A stretch of 64,000 bases of DNA from Yarrowia lipolytica (Eukaryota; Ascomycota; Dipodascomycetes; Dipodascales). Below are positions 1-9,930 of this stretch, piece after piece. The notes below the pieces were generated by a model. That model did no database searches. It was not told the DNA's origin and worked only from the letters and a program-made list of their open reading frames with translations. The first letter of the stretch is position 1, and every line of letters starts with the position of its first letter. A program made the position numbers and the translations under genes. Location of the stretch: positions 2,666,001 to 2,730,000 of the forward strand of contig NC_090773.1 in NCBI RefSeq assembly GCF_001761485.1, read 5' to 3'.

Positions 1-639
1 CACGTCCGGGATGAAAGGAACATGGTAGTGGCCAGTTGCAACAACCAAATGATCGTACTTGGTCTGGGCCCAGACATCCTCCGTGGCAGATCGGGTCCGA
101 GTAGTCAAGGTCCATTTTCCATCTTTGGTCTTGGAAGCCTTCTCAACTGTGGTTGAGAACTTGACCACATCAATGTTGGGCTGGAAATACTGCTCAATGT
201 ACCGTTGGATCGTCGAGTGGTGCACAAATCGGGTCTGCAGAGGATACGTGTAGACTCCATTTTCTTTCCAGTCCCACTTTGGTTTGTCCGAGTAGGTCAT
301 GACTCGTTCAGGCACGTTTGTCGACAGAGACTCGAAGGTGGGAGTGGGCTCGTATCGGTGGGGGTTTTCAAACGTCTGCCGGTTGTATTCTCCCGGGGAA
401 GTGTTGATGGATTCTCCAGGCTCAATTCCTTCGAAATCCGGAGTGTTGGACACCAGATCAGACTGTTCTCCTGTTCTTCCGGGCACCACTGTCAGCGGGC
501 CAGGATCAGAGTCGTACACCCATACTCCTCCCAGAATGTCTCGTCGTTCAAACACGGTCGTTTCGATGCCTTGTTTGCGGAGCGTATCCACGGTAATTGC
601 TCCCGAGGCTCCTCCTCCAATGACAGCTGCTGTTACCAT
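1..639 (-). CDS. Flavin-dependent monooxygenase (FMO/Baeyer-Villiger type), N-terminal part
   Basis: The minus strand is open from an ATG at 639 down to the window edge, giving 213 residues of a larger protein whose C-terminal part is outside. Residues 1-13 contain the FAD-binding Rossmann fingerprint GGGASG straight after a beta strand (VTAAVIGGG). It is followed by an acidic residue at the end of the second strand (VFERRD) and by GGVW, as in flavin monooxygenases. Near the edge is VVATGHYHVPFIPD, the ATG...P..P linker typical of class B flavin monooxygenases. The family uses NADPH and O2 to oxygenate a soft nucleophile or a ketone; the substrate cannot be read from this part. It is divergent from the dioxygenase at 1089, with about 450 bases between the starts, so shared regulation is possible. 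Confidence 0.85.
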   Translation of the reverse strand, partial: MVTAAVIGGGASGAITVDTLRKQGIETTVFERRDILGGVWVYDSDPGPLTVVPGRTGEQSDLVSNTPDFEGIEPGESINTSPGEYNRQTFENPHRYEPTPTFESLSTNVPERVMTYSDKPKWDWKENGVYTYPLQTRFVHHSTIQRYIEQYFQPNIDVVKFSTTVEKASKTKDGKWTLTTRTRSATEDVWAQTKYDHLVVATGHYHVPFIPDV

Positions 640-1088
640 GATCTTGTCCGAGGTGGTGGTGGTGGTGGGGATTGGTGACAAGTTGGTACTCGACGGAGGA
701 GGGAACCACCCAGCCAATGCTTATCTCCACGCATCTCCTCGTCTCTCCACACTGTGTCACATTTGTCATCAGCCACAATCATCCCATTATCCATTTCTAA
801 CAGGGTTGAAGCCACATTGCCCTGGGTGTGTGGCTTGGAGGTTGTTTGAGCCGTGGACTAGTGCACCCCAGACTGCTTGCATTTGGCGTCATGCATTATC
901 GCACTATCTCGCAGCCACAAACCTTGGCAAGCCACACCTCAGACCAGAGTGAGAGTTGCGACAAAGCGGCAAAGAGGGGATGCGGAATGTTATCTCATGT
1001 ATAAAGAGTTGGTTTTGTCGCAGGAAGCAGCGCAAAATCATCTGTCTTCAATTGATCTCGCTCTCTCTCTCTCTCTCTCTCCCCAACA
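640..1088. promoter_or_regulatory. Divergent promoter region with a CT tract
   Basis: This is the only space between the starts of the flavin monooxygenase (minus) and the TauD-like gene (plus), so it must carry both promoters. A pure CT dinucleotide tract lies at about 1060-1081, just upstream of the dioxygenase ATG and probably in its 5' leader. I see no convincing reading frame here. Confidence 0.5.
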
Positions 1089-2288
1089 ATGCCCCCTTCT
1101 CTCGACGAAAACACCACCACCTCCCTGGAGCAACCTCTCAACGACCTGTCCATCAAGGTCAAGCCCAGAGTCAAGGGCGGAATCTCCACCGAGTTTCTCA
1201 AGCACCTGCCTCCCCATTCCCGAGCTCGACTGGAACGCCATGGAGTCGATCTGTCCAGAGGCTACCCGGAACGACCTACAGACATTCCCTTCTACCTGGA
1301 CGAAGCGGTGGCTGTGCGAGCCGACGAGCAGGAGTACATTCCCAGAGGAAAGAACGCGGACCCCGAAAAGAGGGCGCTGCTGAAGAACGCCACAGCCGTC
1401 AATAACCTCTCCAAACACATTGGAACCGAGATTGTGGGCGTCCAGCTGGCAGACCTCAACGAACAGCAACTGGACGAACTCGCCCTTCTCATTGCCGAGC
1501 GAACCGTGGTCTTCTTCCGAGACCAGGACCTGCCCCCCGCCAAGCAGCTGGAAATCGGCCAGTTCTGGGGCTCCCAGATCGAGAAACACCCCCAGGTGCC
1601 CCATGTGCCGGGCTACCCCGGTATCACGGTCCTCTGGCCGGACCACCAGATTCTGGAGGGACGAAAGGCCAATTTCAAGCAGCCCGGAGGAGCCTCGGGA
1701 TGGCACACCGACCTGGTCCACGAAGCCCAGCCCGCGGGACTTACTCATCTCCACAACGACCAGATTCCTTCGGTCGGAGGAGATACCGCCTGGTCCTCTG
1801 GATACGGAGCCTACGACAAACTCTCGCCGGCATTCCAGGAGTTCCTCAACGGCAAGACTGCCATCTACCGAAGTGCCCACACCTACATTGACCGAAACGA
1901 CCCTCTGGCCGGTCCCAAACACATTGAGAGAGAACACCCTCTGGTTCGAACCCACCCTGTGACGGGATGGAAGACGCTGTGGGTTAACCGGGCCATGACG
2001 GTCCGAATCGTGGGCCTGGAACCCAAGGAGTCCGATGCCATTCTCTCGTATCTCTACGACGTGTACGAGAAGAACCAGGACATCCAGGTGCGGTTCCGAT
2101 GGCAACCCACCAAGGAGGGACTTGGAACCTCTGCCATCTGGGACAACCGAATCTCCCAGCACAACGCCATCTGGGACTACGAAGGCAAGGAGCCCAGACA
2201 CGGAACCCGAGTCACTTCGCTGGGAGAGGTGCCTCACTTCGACCCCACCAGTCCTTCTAGACGGGAGGCTCTGCATCTGGGAGAGTAA
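1089..2288 (+). CDS. TauD/TfdA-family 2-oxoglutarate-dependent dioxygenase (sulfonate/taurine type)
   Basis: 399 residues. The iron-binding triad of the TauD/TfdA family is visible: His206 and Asp208 in GWHTDLVHE, and distal His358 in NRISQHNAIWDY. Arginines at 370 and 374 (PRHGTR) fit the 2-oxoglutarate carboxylate clamp. The segment HPLVRTHPVTGWKTLWVN (about 283-300) is a family hallmark. Family members couple decarboxylation of 2-oxoglutarate to hydroxylation of taurine, other sulfonates, sulfate esters or phenoxyacids; in yeasts (S. cerevisiae Jlp1) they release sulfite as a sulfur source. The exact substrate is unknown here. The ATG has a good context (CAACAATG) and the length is usual for the fungal family. 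The divergent flavin monooxygenase could work on related compounds. Confidence 0.88.
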   Translation: MPPSLDENTTTSLEQPLNDLSIKVKPRVKGGISTEFLKHLPPHSRARLERHGVDLSRGYPERPTDIPFYLDEAVAVRADEQEYIPRGKNADPEKRALLKNATAVNNLSKHIGTEIVGVQLADLNEQQLDELALLIAERTVVFFRDQDLPPAKQLEIGQFWGSQIEKHPQVPHVPGYPGITVLWPDHQILEGRKANFKQPGGASGWHTDLVHEAQPAGLTHLHNDQIPSVGGDTAWSSGYGAYDKLSPAFQEFLNGKTAIYRSAHTYIDRNDPLAGPKHIEREHPLVRTHPVTGWKTLWVNRAMTVRIVGLEPKESDAILSYLYDVYEKNQDIQVRFRWQPTKEGLGTSAIWDNRISQHNAIWDYEGKEPRHGTRVTSLGEVPHFDPTSPSRREALHLGE

Positions 2289-2717
2289 GTCGCTTATGTA
2301 TTGAACCAATCATTGAAACATCATTGAAACATGTGGAATACTGACAGTAGGACCATAGTAAGACAACATCCTGGGGTGCTAGGGTGCTATCACAGCAGTT
2401 CACCTCAATACACTTGTACAGAACAAGAACACCTGGATTTGAGCAGAAGAACCACAGACCAAAAAAGAGTCCGTAGACTTCACCATTTGCAACAGTGTAT
2501 ATGTTTGTCTTGATTTTTGCACTTCTATGTAAACTTGAATACTTGTACCGGTACGGACACCATTGACTAGATCATAATTGGCTGTTCGTCAGAGCCATCT
2601 TTTACGACCAGGGATACCGTACACTATGTACAGGAGACACTCTGAGGATCAACTCTCTACTCTACTACAGCAGTAGACTCTCTTAAATAAATCATGTTAA
2701 TATGTATATGCTCAGTT
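2289..2717. other. Convergent 3' intergenic region
   Basis: The 3' ends of the dioxygenase and ULP2 face each other here, so this holds both 3' UTRs and terminators. A perfect 10-base palindrome GTACCGGTAC lies at 2545-2554. No gene is apparent. Confidence 0.5.
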
Positions 2718-5700
2718 TCATTTTTGCGGCCGCTCAAAGATGGAAATGTGCTTCCACTTTGTCTTGGATTTAGTCCGGTCCTTGTCCTTCTGAGGCTTGC
2801 CAGACTTGTCGGACTGCTTCCATTTATTCTTGAACGCGTTTCCCAGTAGTCCATGCTTCACAGAGTCTTTTCGAGGAGTGTCGTCAAAATCAAACTCATC
2901 CACATCGACAGGGTCCACATCTACCATGCTGGACTCGGCCTCATGCACTGGCTGGATTTCCTCCACGTCGAGAGAGTCCACGTCGATAGACTCATCTGGC
3001 GTAGAAACCCCGCCCATGGCCTCCTCCACGTCCAAGTCCAAGGAAGTCTTAATCTCCTCCACATCCACATCCATCTTGTCCTCTTCCACTGGATGCACCT
3101 GCTTGGTCTCCCCCACGTCCATTTCCTTGTCCTCATGCATGCCCGGCACCGCTTCAGGCGCTTTATCCTCCGCCACGGCCTTGTACTTCACATCCTTTTT
3201 GGCCTTCTCCTGGGCCTTCTCCTTCTGGGCCTTCTCCTTCTGGGCCTTCTCCTTCTGGGCCTTCTCCTTCTGGGCCTTCTCCTCCTCGGCCTTGTCCATC
3301 TTCACAATCATCATCTCCTGCAAAGTCTCCTTCCCCTTTTCCTCCTCCTCCGTCTGCTTCGCCTCCTTGACCTCAGACTTGGGAGTAGGCGAATGGTTCA
3401 GCGAGGACGTGATCATCACATCATCGTCAGAATCATCGTCGGGGGTCTCGTCTCCCATGTCCGGATTGAGCATCTTGCTTCTCAAGCCAGAATTGGCAGC
3501 ACCCTCCTTGAGCTGAAACACCCGCTTGACCAACTGCTCCCGCTTGTCCAGAATCTGGTTCGTGGTCGACCACATGCGCCGAAACTCGGCCTTGACCCTG
3601 GGCTTGTTGTGGGGGAAGTGAGCCATGTGGGGAAGGTACTTGATGGGGTTGGCAAAGAACATTTGCACAAAATGAATCAGGTAGACGCCACAATCCCACG
3701 TATTGGTCTGGATGGGAACGGGCATGTCGCGATTCTTGAAGGCATTAGGCGGAACCTCAATCTTGAGTCGCTCCCGAGCCTCAAAGTGAAGATAGTCGAA
3801 AATGAGACCTGCTGTTGTTCGGTGATTGATGTTGAGAGAATCCAGTGCAAACATCCAGATGCATTCGTCGTCCTTCAGAGGCGCGTAACTCTTCTTTGCC
3901 TTAGTCTCAGGCTTCACAGTAGATCTTATGTCTTCCACTTGTTCTTCCTTGAGCTTTTCCGGTTCCTCACCGGCGTCATGTGCTCGAGTTTGCGAACGAG
4001 TCACCCGCGGAGAGGAAGATCGGTCCAAACCGGTCAGCTCTTTCTTGACACTAGTAGCAGGAGCAACGGCCTCATGCTTTCTGCCCTTCCATTTATGAGC
4101 AGCTTCGAGGTTCCACAGAATCATCACGTACCAATGGTTGTGTTCAACAATCGGAATGATCACACATTGCTTGGAAAAGATGTCAATCTTAGAAGTCCAC
4201 TTTTTCATCAGCTGGTACTTTTCGGCGGGTCTCTTGGTATCAAGTGACAATAGCTTGTGCACAAAGTAGGTGGAGAAGACGTATGTGTTGGAGTAAGTCA
4301 ATGGCCTGTAGAAAATCTCTTCGGGCATTCGGCCGGCCTTGTCAGTAGCCAGCTGCAAAGCCTCCTTGTAGAGTCTGTGGGCAGTTTTGGTATCACCCTC
4401 TTCTGGCAACTTGTCGTGCTCAATCTGAAGAAAGAGCGAAATGAGCGTATCGTTGAGATACTCGCACTCGCGCAACTGCTCCACATCCTTGGCTGTGATC
4501 TCCATCTGCTTCCCGCTCTTGGTCTGGTAATGATGCGTGTCACCAAAGTCGGGAAAGGCAACAGATGGGGTTTTGGTAGCTGCCAATCGGGTGGAGCGAC
4601 GCAGAGGGAAAGCCACATCGAGCCCGTCGCCCTTCTTGTCCGCCTTGTCCTCCTCCATATCCTCCTCCATATCCTCCTTCTTCTTCTCCAATACGGCCTT
4701 GACCTCCTCCAGACGCTTTTCAAACAACTTGCGGTCTCCTCCTAAAGATATAAGCTGTTCCGCAGCAATCTTGTCGTCCAATGTTTTATGGAAACACGGC
4801 AAGAGATTCAAAAATCGCTCCACCTGCTCGTTGAGAACCAGAGGATCCAGCTTGATAGCCAAAGTCTCGAAAAACGAACCGTCACTGAGAATGTTTCCTG
4901 CCGAGAGACCCTCAAAAATCAACACCTGAAAAGACTCATTGTACTTGACGGGTTGAATGTCGTCGAGATGAATGGTGATAGCTTTGTCTGTCATAATAGG
5001 ACACGGCCTGATGCTCACCTTCATAGCCTTTTTGAGGTAATAGGTGACATCCATAACTAGTCGATTCTCGTCCTCCCCACCAGTAGAGATCCCTTCTGCC
5101 TCCATCCTCAAATCCGTGTACTCCTGATTCCACGTATGTCCGTCCAAGTAGACTTCCAGCACCTGAAACGAGGCAGGTGGGGGTTTCGTCTCCTCCTTCG
5201 GTCTTTGAGCCAAGAAGTCTCCAAGAGGAGCAGGTTTAAGCAAGGTGTAGTCTCTTCTCTTACCCTTTTTCTTCTTTTCGCTCATATGCTTCCTGTCCTT
5301 CTCTAGAGCCTTTTCTTGTTTGGTCTTCATGGGCCGATCATCGTCATCTGAGGAAGATGATACAGAATGGGTGTCTAAGTTGGAAAGCGAGTGGTCATTG
5401 GGTTTGTGTTTCGATGCCGGTTGTGGCGATGGCGGAACATGTTCGCTAGTCTTCTTCTCGGGAACGTCGGGGTTGGTCTTATTATTCGGGAACAGATCCT
5501 CGTCGTCGGTGGTATCGTTCAATTCTTTGATGGTAGGCTTGGATACACTGCCTTTAACAAACTTCTTCAACAACGGATGCGAGAGACGAGAAGAGGTTAA
5601 ATCTGAAGGGATTCCGATCGACGGAGTCTTCTTGAGAGTCGAATACGGCCGCGCCACGATACGCTTCGAGTCTCCTCCGATCTCCACCACTCCCGGCTGC

Positions 5701-6095
5701 TCGGGGTTGGTTTTGTGGCGCTTACTGACGGCCGAAAGATACTTGTTATTGCTCACGAACCCCTTGACCTTGGGGCGATTGCGAATATCGTTGTGAGGCG
5801 GTCGTTCGTTTTCTGGGGACGCTCTCTTGCGTTGGCCATAGGTGTGTTGGAGGCCTGACCTGGAGCTCCCGCTTTGAACCGGTCTCTGGGCGATGGAAAA
5901 GCGCTCGTGTAAAGACGCGAGCGACGACGGACGGGTGTTTGGCGCTCGGATTTGCACCGAAGCAGGCACCTGTTGTTGCTGGTGTAGTGATGGAGACGGG
6001 CTGTCTCTCCTGGCGTTTGCCGGAGTGCCTGTCAGAATGGCGTTGATTTGGTTGATATGACGATTAGCACCTTGGCGGCCACCGCTGGACTCCAT
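2718..6095 (-). CDS. ULP2: Ulp2/Smt4-like SUMO-specific cysteine protease
   Basis: 1125 residues from the first ATG (6095). The family C48 (Ulp1/SENP) catalytic core spans about 520-850: His654 in HNHWYV, Asp752 in FALDSL, oxyanion-hole Gln796 and nucleophile Cys802 in TNTWDCGVYLIHF. A charged insert of about 70 residues separates the His and Asp parts, as in Ulp2/SENP6/SENP7 rather than Ulp1. The N-terminal 280 residues are basic, polar and probably disordered. The C-terminal tail is very acidic and carries a hydrophobic patch after an acidic run (DDDVMIT, about 891) that resembles a SUMO-interacting motif, plus a KAQKE tandem repeat. Ulp2 trims poly-SUMO chains in the nucleus. It is convergent with the dioxygenase and divergent from TIM44. 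Confidence 0.92.
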   Translation of the reverse strand: MESSGGRQGANRHINQINAILTGTPANARRDSPSPSLHQQQQVPASVQIRAPNTRPSSLASLHERFSIAQRPVQSGSSRSGLQHTYGQRKRASPENERPPHNDIRNRPKVKGFVSNNKYLSAVSKRHKTNPEQPGVVEIGGDSKRIVARPYSTLKKTPSIGIPSDLTSSRLSHPLLKKFVKGSVSKPTIKELNDTTDDEDLFPNNKTNPDVPEKKTSEHVPPSPQPASKHKPNDHSLSNLDTHSVSSSSDDDDRPMKTKQEKALEKDRKHMSEKKKKGKRRDYTLLKPAPLGDFLAQRPKEETKPPPASFQVLEVYLDGHTWNQEYTDLRMEAEGISTGGEDENRLVMDVTYYLKKAMKVSIRPCPIMTDKAITIHLDDIQPVKYNESFQVLIFEGLSAGNILSDGSFFETLAIKLDPLVLNEQVERFLNLLPCFHKTLDDKIAAEQLISLGGDRKLFEKRLEEVKAVLEKKKEDMEEDMEEDKADKKGDGLDVAFPLRRSTRLAATKTPSVAFPDFGDTHHYQTKSGKQMEITAKDVEQLRECEYLNDTLISLFLQIEHDKLPEEGDTKTAHRLYKEALQLATDKAGRMPEEIFYRPLTYSNTYVFSTYFVHKLLSLDTKRPAEKYQLMKKWTSKIDIFSKQCVIIPIVEHNHWYVMILWNLEAAHKWKGRKHEAVAPATSVKKELTGLDRSSSPRVTRSQTRAHDAGEEPEKLKEEQVEDIRSTVKPETKAKKSYAPLKDDECIWMFALDSLNINHRTTAGLIFDYLHFEARERLKIEVPPNAFKNRDMPVPIQTNTWDCGVYLIHFVQMFFANPIKYLPHMAHFPHNKPRVKAEFRRMWSTTNQILDKREQLVKRVFQLKEGAANSGLRSKMLNPDMGDETPDDDSDDDVMITSSLNHSPTPKSEVKEAKQTEEEEKGKETLQEMMIVKMDKAEEEKAQKEKAQKEKAQKEKAQKEKAQEKAKKDVKYKAVAEDKAPEAVPGMHEDKEMDVGETKQVHPVEEDKMDVDVEEIKTSLDLDVEEAMGGVSTPDESIDVDSLDVEEIQPVHEAESSMVDVDPVDVDEFDFDDTPRKDSVKHGLLGNAFKNKWKQSDKSGKPQKDKDRTKSKTKWKHISIFERPQK
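3203..3290. repeat. 15-base coding minisatellite in ULP2 (KAQKE repeat)
   Basis: About five near-perfect copies of GGGCCTTCTCCTTCT on the plus strand encode tandem Lys-Ala-Gln-Lys-Glu on the minus strand, within the charged C-terminal tail of the SUMO protease. Such a tract is likely to vary in copy number between strains. Confidence 0.85.
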
Positions 6096-7138
6096 TTGCA
6101 AAGCTGGATATCGGCCTAGAGCTCCTGACTATGCCGTTGTTTGGGTCTATGGTGGTCCGCTTAAAAAAAATATGCATGCACATGTCGCGATGGGTCGGGG
6201 ATTATGTAAGCGCAGGGAAATGAAGGGCACCAGTGAGGTGTGGCAGAGGGGGAAACAGGCAGGTGGGCGATGAGAGGAATGCGATAGAGAGAACAGATGG
6301 TTGGAATCCGAGTCTTGTGATTCCAGTGGCAAAAAAACGCATCTCTCCATAGCTCAGTGTGATTACTTGGGCCTTTCAAGTAAAGTTGTGTTTTTTCCAA
6401 GTAAATACTCTTTCTTTCAAGTAAACCGTCACAACCTTACGATGCAGTGTATGATGCCGCCGGCAAAGTGGTTACAATCCAATCGACGCAAGAACGGACC
6501 AATTTTTTGTTGTAATGGACAGAAAACGTGACACAACCGGTTCTTTTTTATTATATTTTTTATTCTATTTATTCTAGAGAAAAAAAACCACCCAGGAAAA
6601 AACTTGTCTGTTCTCCGCTGAGATTGACGTGCGGCTCATCAATTATAAGGATGTTGGTTCGATTTGCGAGAAGCTCACTTTTATGCACATACTCAGATTT
6701 ACTCATGTGTATTTTTGGGTCTGAAAGTGTCGGAAATGCCCCCCAGAGCAACACAGACTCTCATACTTGTGTCCACTGTCCGGGATCTGGCCCCAAAACA
6801 CACCCATTCGCTTGCCCTCACCCCTCTCAACGTCGGTTGCTTAACCCCAGACAAACCTTGGTTGAGCGTCGGTGAGTCAGCGGAGGTTTGGGAGGGTGGC
6901 TCTGGACGACGAGTTGGGGTCCGAAACGGATTTTCGGACATGTAGAGATGTAGAGAAAGATGCAGCGAGTCGAACTATGTTTTCAGATCCGCTCCATCTC
7001 CACTCCATCGGCCGCTGCAAGACCCTTTTGGCCCGTGGGTATAAACTTCTGGAAGGTCCCAAACACCCATTCTTGCAAAGTGAAATTTCGGTGCATTTTT
7101 TTACCTCTACAACTACAACTATCTACCACCACTCCACC
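6096..7138. promoter_or_regulatory. Divergent promoter region ULP2/TIM44
   Basis: About 1 kb between two divergent starts. It contains several copies of CAAGTAAA near 6376-6424 and short A/T tracts. A reading frame enters TIM44 from 6872 without a stop, but the encoded N-terminus is not a mitochondrial presequence, so I treat this part as promoter and leader. Confidence 0.45.
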
Positions 7139-8395
7139 ATGCTACGAGCTCGACAGTGTCTTCAGGTGGCCAAGCCGGCTTCCACTCGATGGTTTTCGGC
7201 GTCCAGTGCGCTGGGCAAAAAAGACCAGACCCCCATGCAGGTCTTCATGGACACGTTCAAGAAGGAGTGGGGCAAGTCCAAGGAGCTCCAGGACAACATC
7301 AAGGCGCTGAACGACGAGACTGGCCGAATGGCCGAGAGTGAGACCTTCAAGCGGGCCAAGGCCGCGTATGCCAATGCGCAGAAGGGTTCATCTGCCACGT
7401 CCAAGCAGCTCAAGAAGGCCGCCGGAGCGGTTGGATCTGCTGCTGGAGCGGCGTGGAACTCGCCCGTTGGCCAGGCCACCCGAAAGGGAATCAACGTCAC
7501 CGCCGACACGCTGGACAAGGCTGCCGAGCCCATTCGAAAGACTAAGGCGTACAAGGACATCAAGGACGTGATTGACGACGGATCGTCGATCCGATATGGA
7601 GGTTTCGAGGACAAGGGCAGCCGACGATCTCGACGTATGGCCGAGCAGCAGGCCCGAATCGAGGAGGAGCTGCGAACCGGCGTCAAGACCGGCCCCGTCA
7701 TGCCCAACGAGGAGGCTGGCAGTGATCTGGTGGTCCATGCCACCGCCCGGGCCTCCAACCGGCGAATGCCCAAGTTTGACGAAAACTCCGTCATTGGCAA
7801 GACCGGAAAGGGCGTGGCCTCGTGGTGGGAGGAGTCCGACAACGGATTCATCGCCACCCTGCGAGCCGTGACTTCCAAGGTGGGCCGACTGTTTGACGAG
7901 ACCGAGGCTGGCAAGGTGATCCGAATGTTCAAGCTCATGGACCCGTCGTTTAACCAGGACCAGTTCATGAAGACTACCCGAGAGTACATCATTCCCGAAG
8001 TGCTGGAGGCGTGGGTTACCGGCGACGGCGAGACCCTCAAAATGTGGCTCAGTGAGGCCCCCTACAACATTTGGGCCACCCAGACCAAGCAGTACACCGA
8101 GCAGGGTCTTTTCGCTGACGGCAAGATTCTTGACATTCGAGGAGTCGATATCATGTCCGCCAAGGTGCTGCCACCGTCCGACGTGCCTGTCTACGTCATC
8201 TCCTGCCGAGCTCAGGAGGTGCATCTGTACCGAAAGGCCAAGACCGGCGAGCTGGCTGCTGGAACCGAAGACAACATCCAGCAGTCCACCTACGTCATGG
8301 TGCTGACCCGAGTGCCTGAGGACATGGGCAATCCCGAGACGGGCGGATGGAAGATTTTGGAAATGGTCCGGGGAGCCTCTCGATCGTGGACTTAG
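7139..8395 (+). CDS. TIM44: Tim44, import motor scaffold of the mitochondrial inner membrane
   Basis: 418 residues from the ATG at 7139, chosen because it directly begins a mitochondrial presequence (MLRARQCLQVAKPASTRWF, rich in Arg, without acidic residues) and has the context CACCATG. Residues about 30-240 are charged and helical (QTPMQVFMDTFKKEWGKSKE), and about 245-418 form the Tim44 C-terminal domain (LMDPSFNQDQFMKTTREYIIPEVLEAW, then VYVISCRAQEVHLYR). Tim44 recruits mtHsp70 and its J-proteins to the TIM23 channel on the matrix side. The length matches the family. The open frame upstream of 7139 is unlikely to be translated. Confidence 0.93.
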   Translation: MLRARQCLQVAKPASTRWFSASSALGKKDQTPMQVFMDTFKKEWGKSKELQDNIKALNDETGRMAESETFKRAKAAYANAQKGSSATSKQLKKAAGAVGSAAGAAWNSPVGQATRKGINVTADTLDKAAEPIRKTKAYKDIKDVIDDGSSIRYGGFEDKGSRRSRRMAEQQARIEEELRTGVKTGPVMPNEEAGSDLVVHATARASNRRMPKFDENSVIGKTGKGVASWWEESDNGFIATLRAVTSKVGRLFDETEAGKVIRMFKLMDPSFNQDQFMKTTREYIIPEVLEAWVTGDGETLKMWLSEAPYNIWATQTKQYTEQGLFADGKILDIRGVDIMSAKVLPPSDVPVYVISCRAQEVHLYRKAKTGELAAGTEDNIQQSTYVMVLTRVPEDMGNPETGGWKILEMVRGASRSWT

Positions 8396-9216
8396 AGTGT
8401 ATATATGTAAATAGCGCGAGGAGGTGGCCGAGGCCCCTCATGAATGTATGTTATGATTTGAGTGTCCCCAGAGCTGGCGATGAAGTAATACATGATGCAA
8501 GGGAGCCAGTCAGCCGGAGAAGTGTTAACCTGAAGACATGTGCTACTTACACTACTCACTCAACCATGAACCAAGATAATGACAAGTGCTAGCGAGTGAT
8601 AATGGCAAGTGCAATCGTAGGCTTCAGAACATCCAGTAACTGGGTTTATAGATACAAAAGAGAAACTGGTCAATACATAGACGGTTAGGACTTGTAGGTC
8701 AGTCATGGACATGTATGATGATAGTTATGGGCGTAGAGCAGTTGCCTGTAGGCAGACTGGCTTGTCCAATCGTTTAAGGGCTTTTTACTATATCTGTTAC
8801 TTGAGACTGTGGAATGTGATATGTTGTTGTTGTTGTTTTGTTGTTGTTGTTGTTTGTTGTTTGTTGTTGTTGTTTTTTTGTTGTTGTTGTTAGATGTGGT
8901 ATGATACTAATGTCCACACTGGTAGACAGGAGAATCAGCTCGTCGGGGACTATCCAACGGTGTTACAATCGAGACTCTCGATTCTTTCCGTAAGAACCAA
9001 TTGCAGACGTCCGTCAAGTGACATTGAATTCTCGGTCCACATGCTTTCGTGAAGAGCGACAACCGAAAGTGAATCTCAGCAAAACTATCTTAAGAGGACA
9101 ACCTCTCGATCTGTTCGTGACGTTGCTTTTGGATCCTGATGTCGTCATCGAGGGAGGAGTACTCAGACCGCCGTATTGCTCAGTAGTAGTCACTAGCTTT
9201 GTCAACACTCGCTAAA
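8396..9216. other. Convergent intergenic region with a TTG microsatellite
   Basis: The 3' ends of TIM44 and the zinc-finger gene face each other across 0.8 kb. The region holds a GTT-rich microsatellite (8822-8891) and no supported gene. Confidence 0.5.
8822..8891. repeat. (GTT)n microsatellite
   Basis: Seventy bases made almost only of GTT triplets, interrupted by short T runs, in the 3' intergenic space. Probably polymorphic in length. Confidence 0.9.
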
Positions 9217-9930
9217 TCAACTTTTGATCTTCTTCTTCTTCCGCTTGAACATGCTTCCTTTGCTCTCTCCTTCCTCCTTTTTAACGTCAGTGTCCTCCGT
9301 CTTCATTTCAACCTCCTCCTTTTTAACGCCATCTTCCTGCTTCAAGTCCACCTTGATACCTTTCCTATCGCTATCGCTACCCAGCTTGCGTTTTCTGTTG
9401 AGCACAAGATCATCGTCCTCCAACTGCTTCTCCTGGATCTTCCATCTTGTTGACTCCTCATCGTTCACCTTCTGAGCTCGCTTAGAAGCACTCAAAACGT
9501 ACTCTGAAACCCCCTCGGAACCATCAACAACAGGCGGAGCAGCAGGAGGTATCACCTGAACACTTTCCCACACACCGGTTCCTGTGTTTGTGTCGATAAC
9601 AGGCTTCTTTTCGTCCTGTTTACTCTTCTCCTCCATCTTGTCGTAGAATGTCTTTTTTGGCGCTACCGCGGGATCTTGAGACCCAGATTTCGCTTCTAGG
9701 GGTTTATCCATCCCCTCATAGCCATCCTGGGCCACCTTCTTCCTAATCTCGGCCATTTCGCGCTCAAGATCATCTTTTTTCGCGCCTTCCTCCTTGCTGG
9801 ATTCATACAACCCGCGCAAATGTTGCTTCCACGCCGATTTGTGCTTGGCCGTCTCTTCGTGCACCTTGCGCTCAAACGTCGTGTCGGTCACAAATACAGC
9901 GCACACCTTGCACCAGTATCGAGGGGCCAT
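9217..9930 (-). CDS. U1-type (matrin-like) zinc-finger protein, probable splicing factor (WBP4/FBP21-like)
   Basis: 237 residues from the ATG at 9930. The N-terminus MAPRYWCKVCAVFV continues to HEETAKHK, giving the C-x2-C...H-x5-H spacing of the U1-C/matrin C2H2 finger placed at the very N-terminus, as in WBP4/FBP21-like spliceosome proteins. The remainder is charged and low in complexity, with KKEE repeats and a basic C-terminal tail (FKRKKKKIKS) that looks like a nuclear signal. No WW domain is visible, so the exact orthologue is uncertain. The frame is open further upstream to 10092, but the zinc finger starts directly at this Met. It is divergent from a Cwf19-like splicing gene. Confidence 0.72.
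   Translation of the reverse strand: MAPRYWCKVCAVFVTDTTFERKVHEETAKHKSAWKQHLRGLYESSKEEGAKKDDLEREMAEIRKKVAQDGYEGMDKPLEAKSGSQDPAVAPKKTFYDKMEEKSKQDEKKPVIDTNTGTGVWESVQVIPPAAPPVVDGSEGVSEYVLSASKRAQKVNDEESTRWKIQEKQLEDDDLVLNRKRKLGSDSDRKGIKVDLKQEDGVKKEEVEMKTEDTDVKKEEGESKGSMFKRKKKKIKS

Noticed and set aside
2797-3516. 239-codon plus-strand frame opposite ULP2
   Set aside because: It is the antisense shadow of the acidic C-terminus of the SUMO protease.
6872-7138. N-terminal extension of TIM44
   Set aside because: Open frame only; the real mitochondrial presequence begins at 7139.
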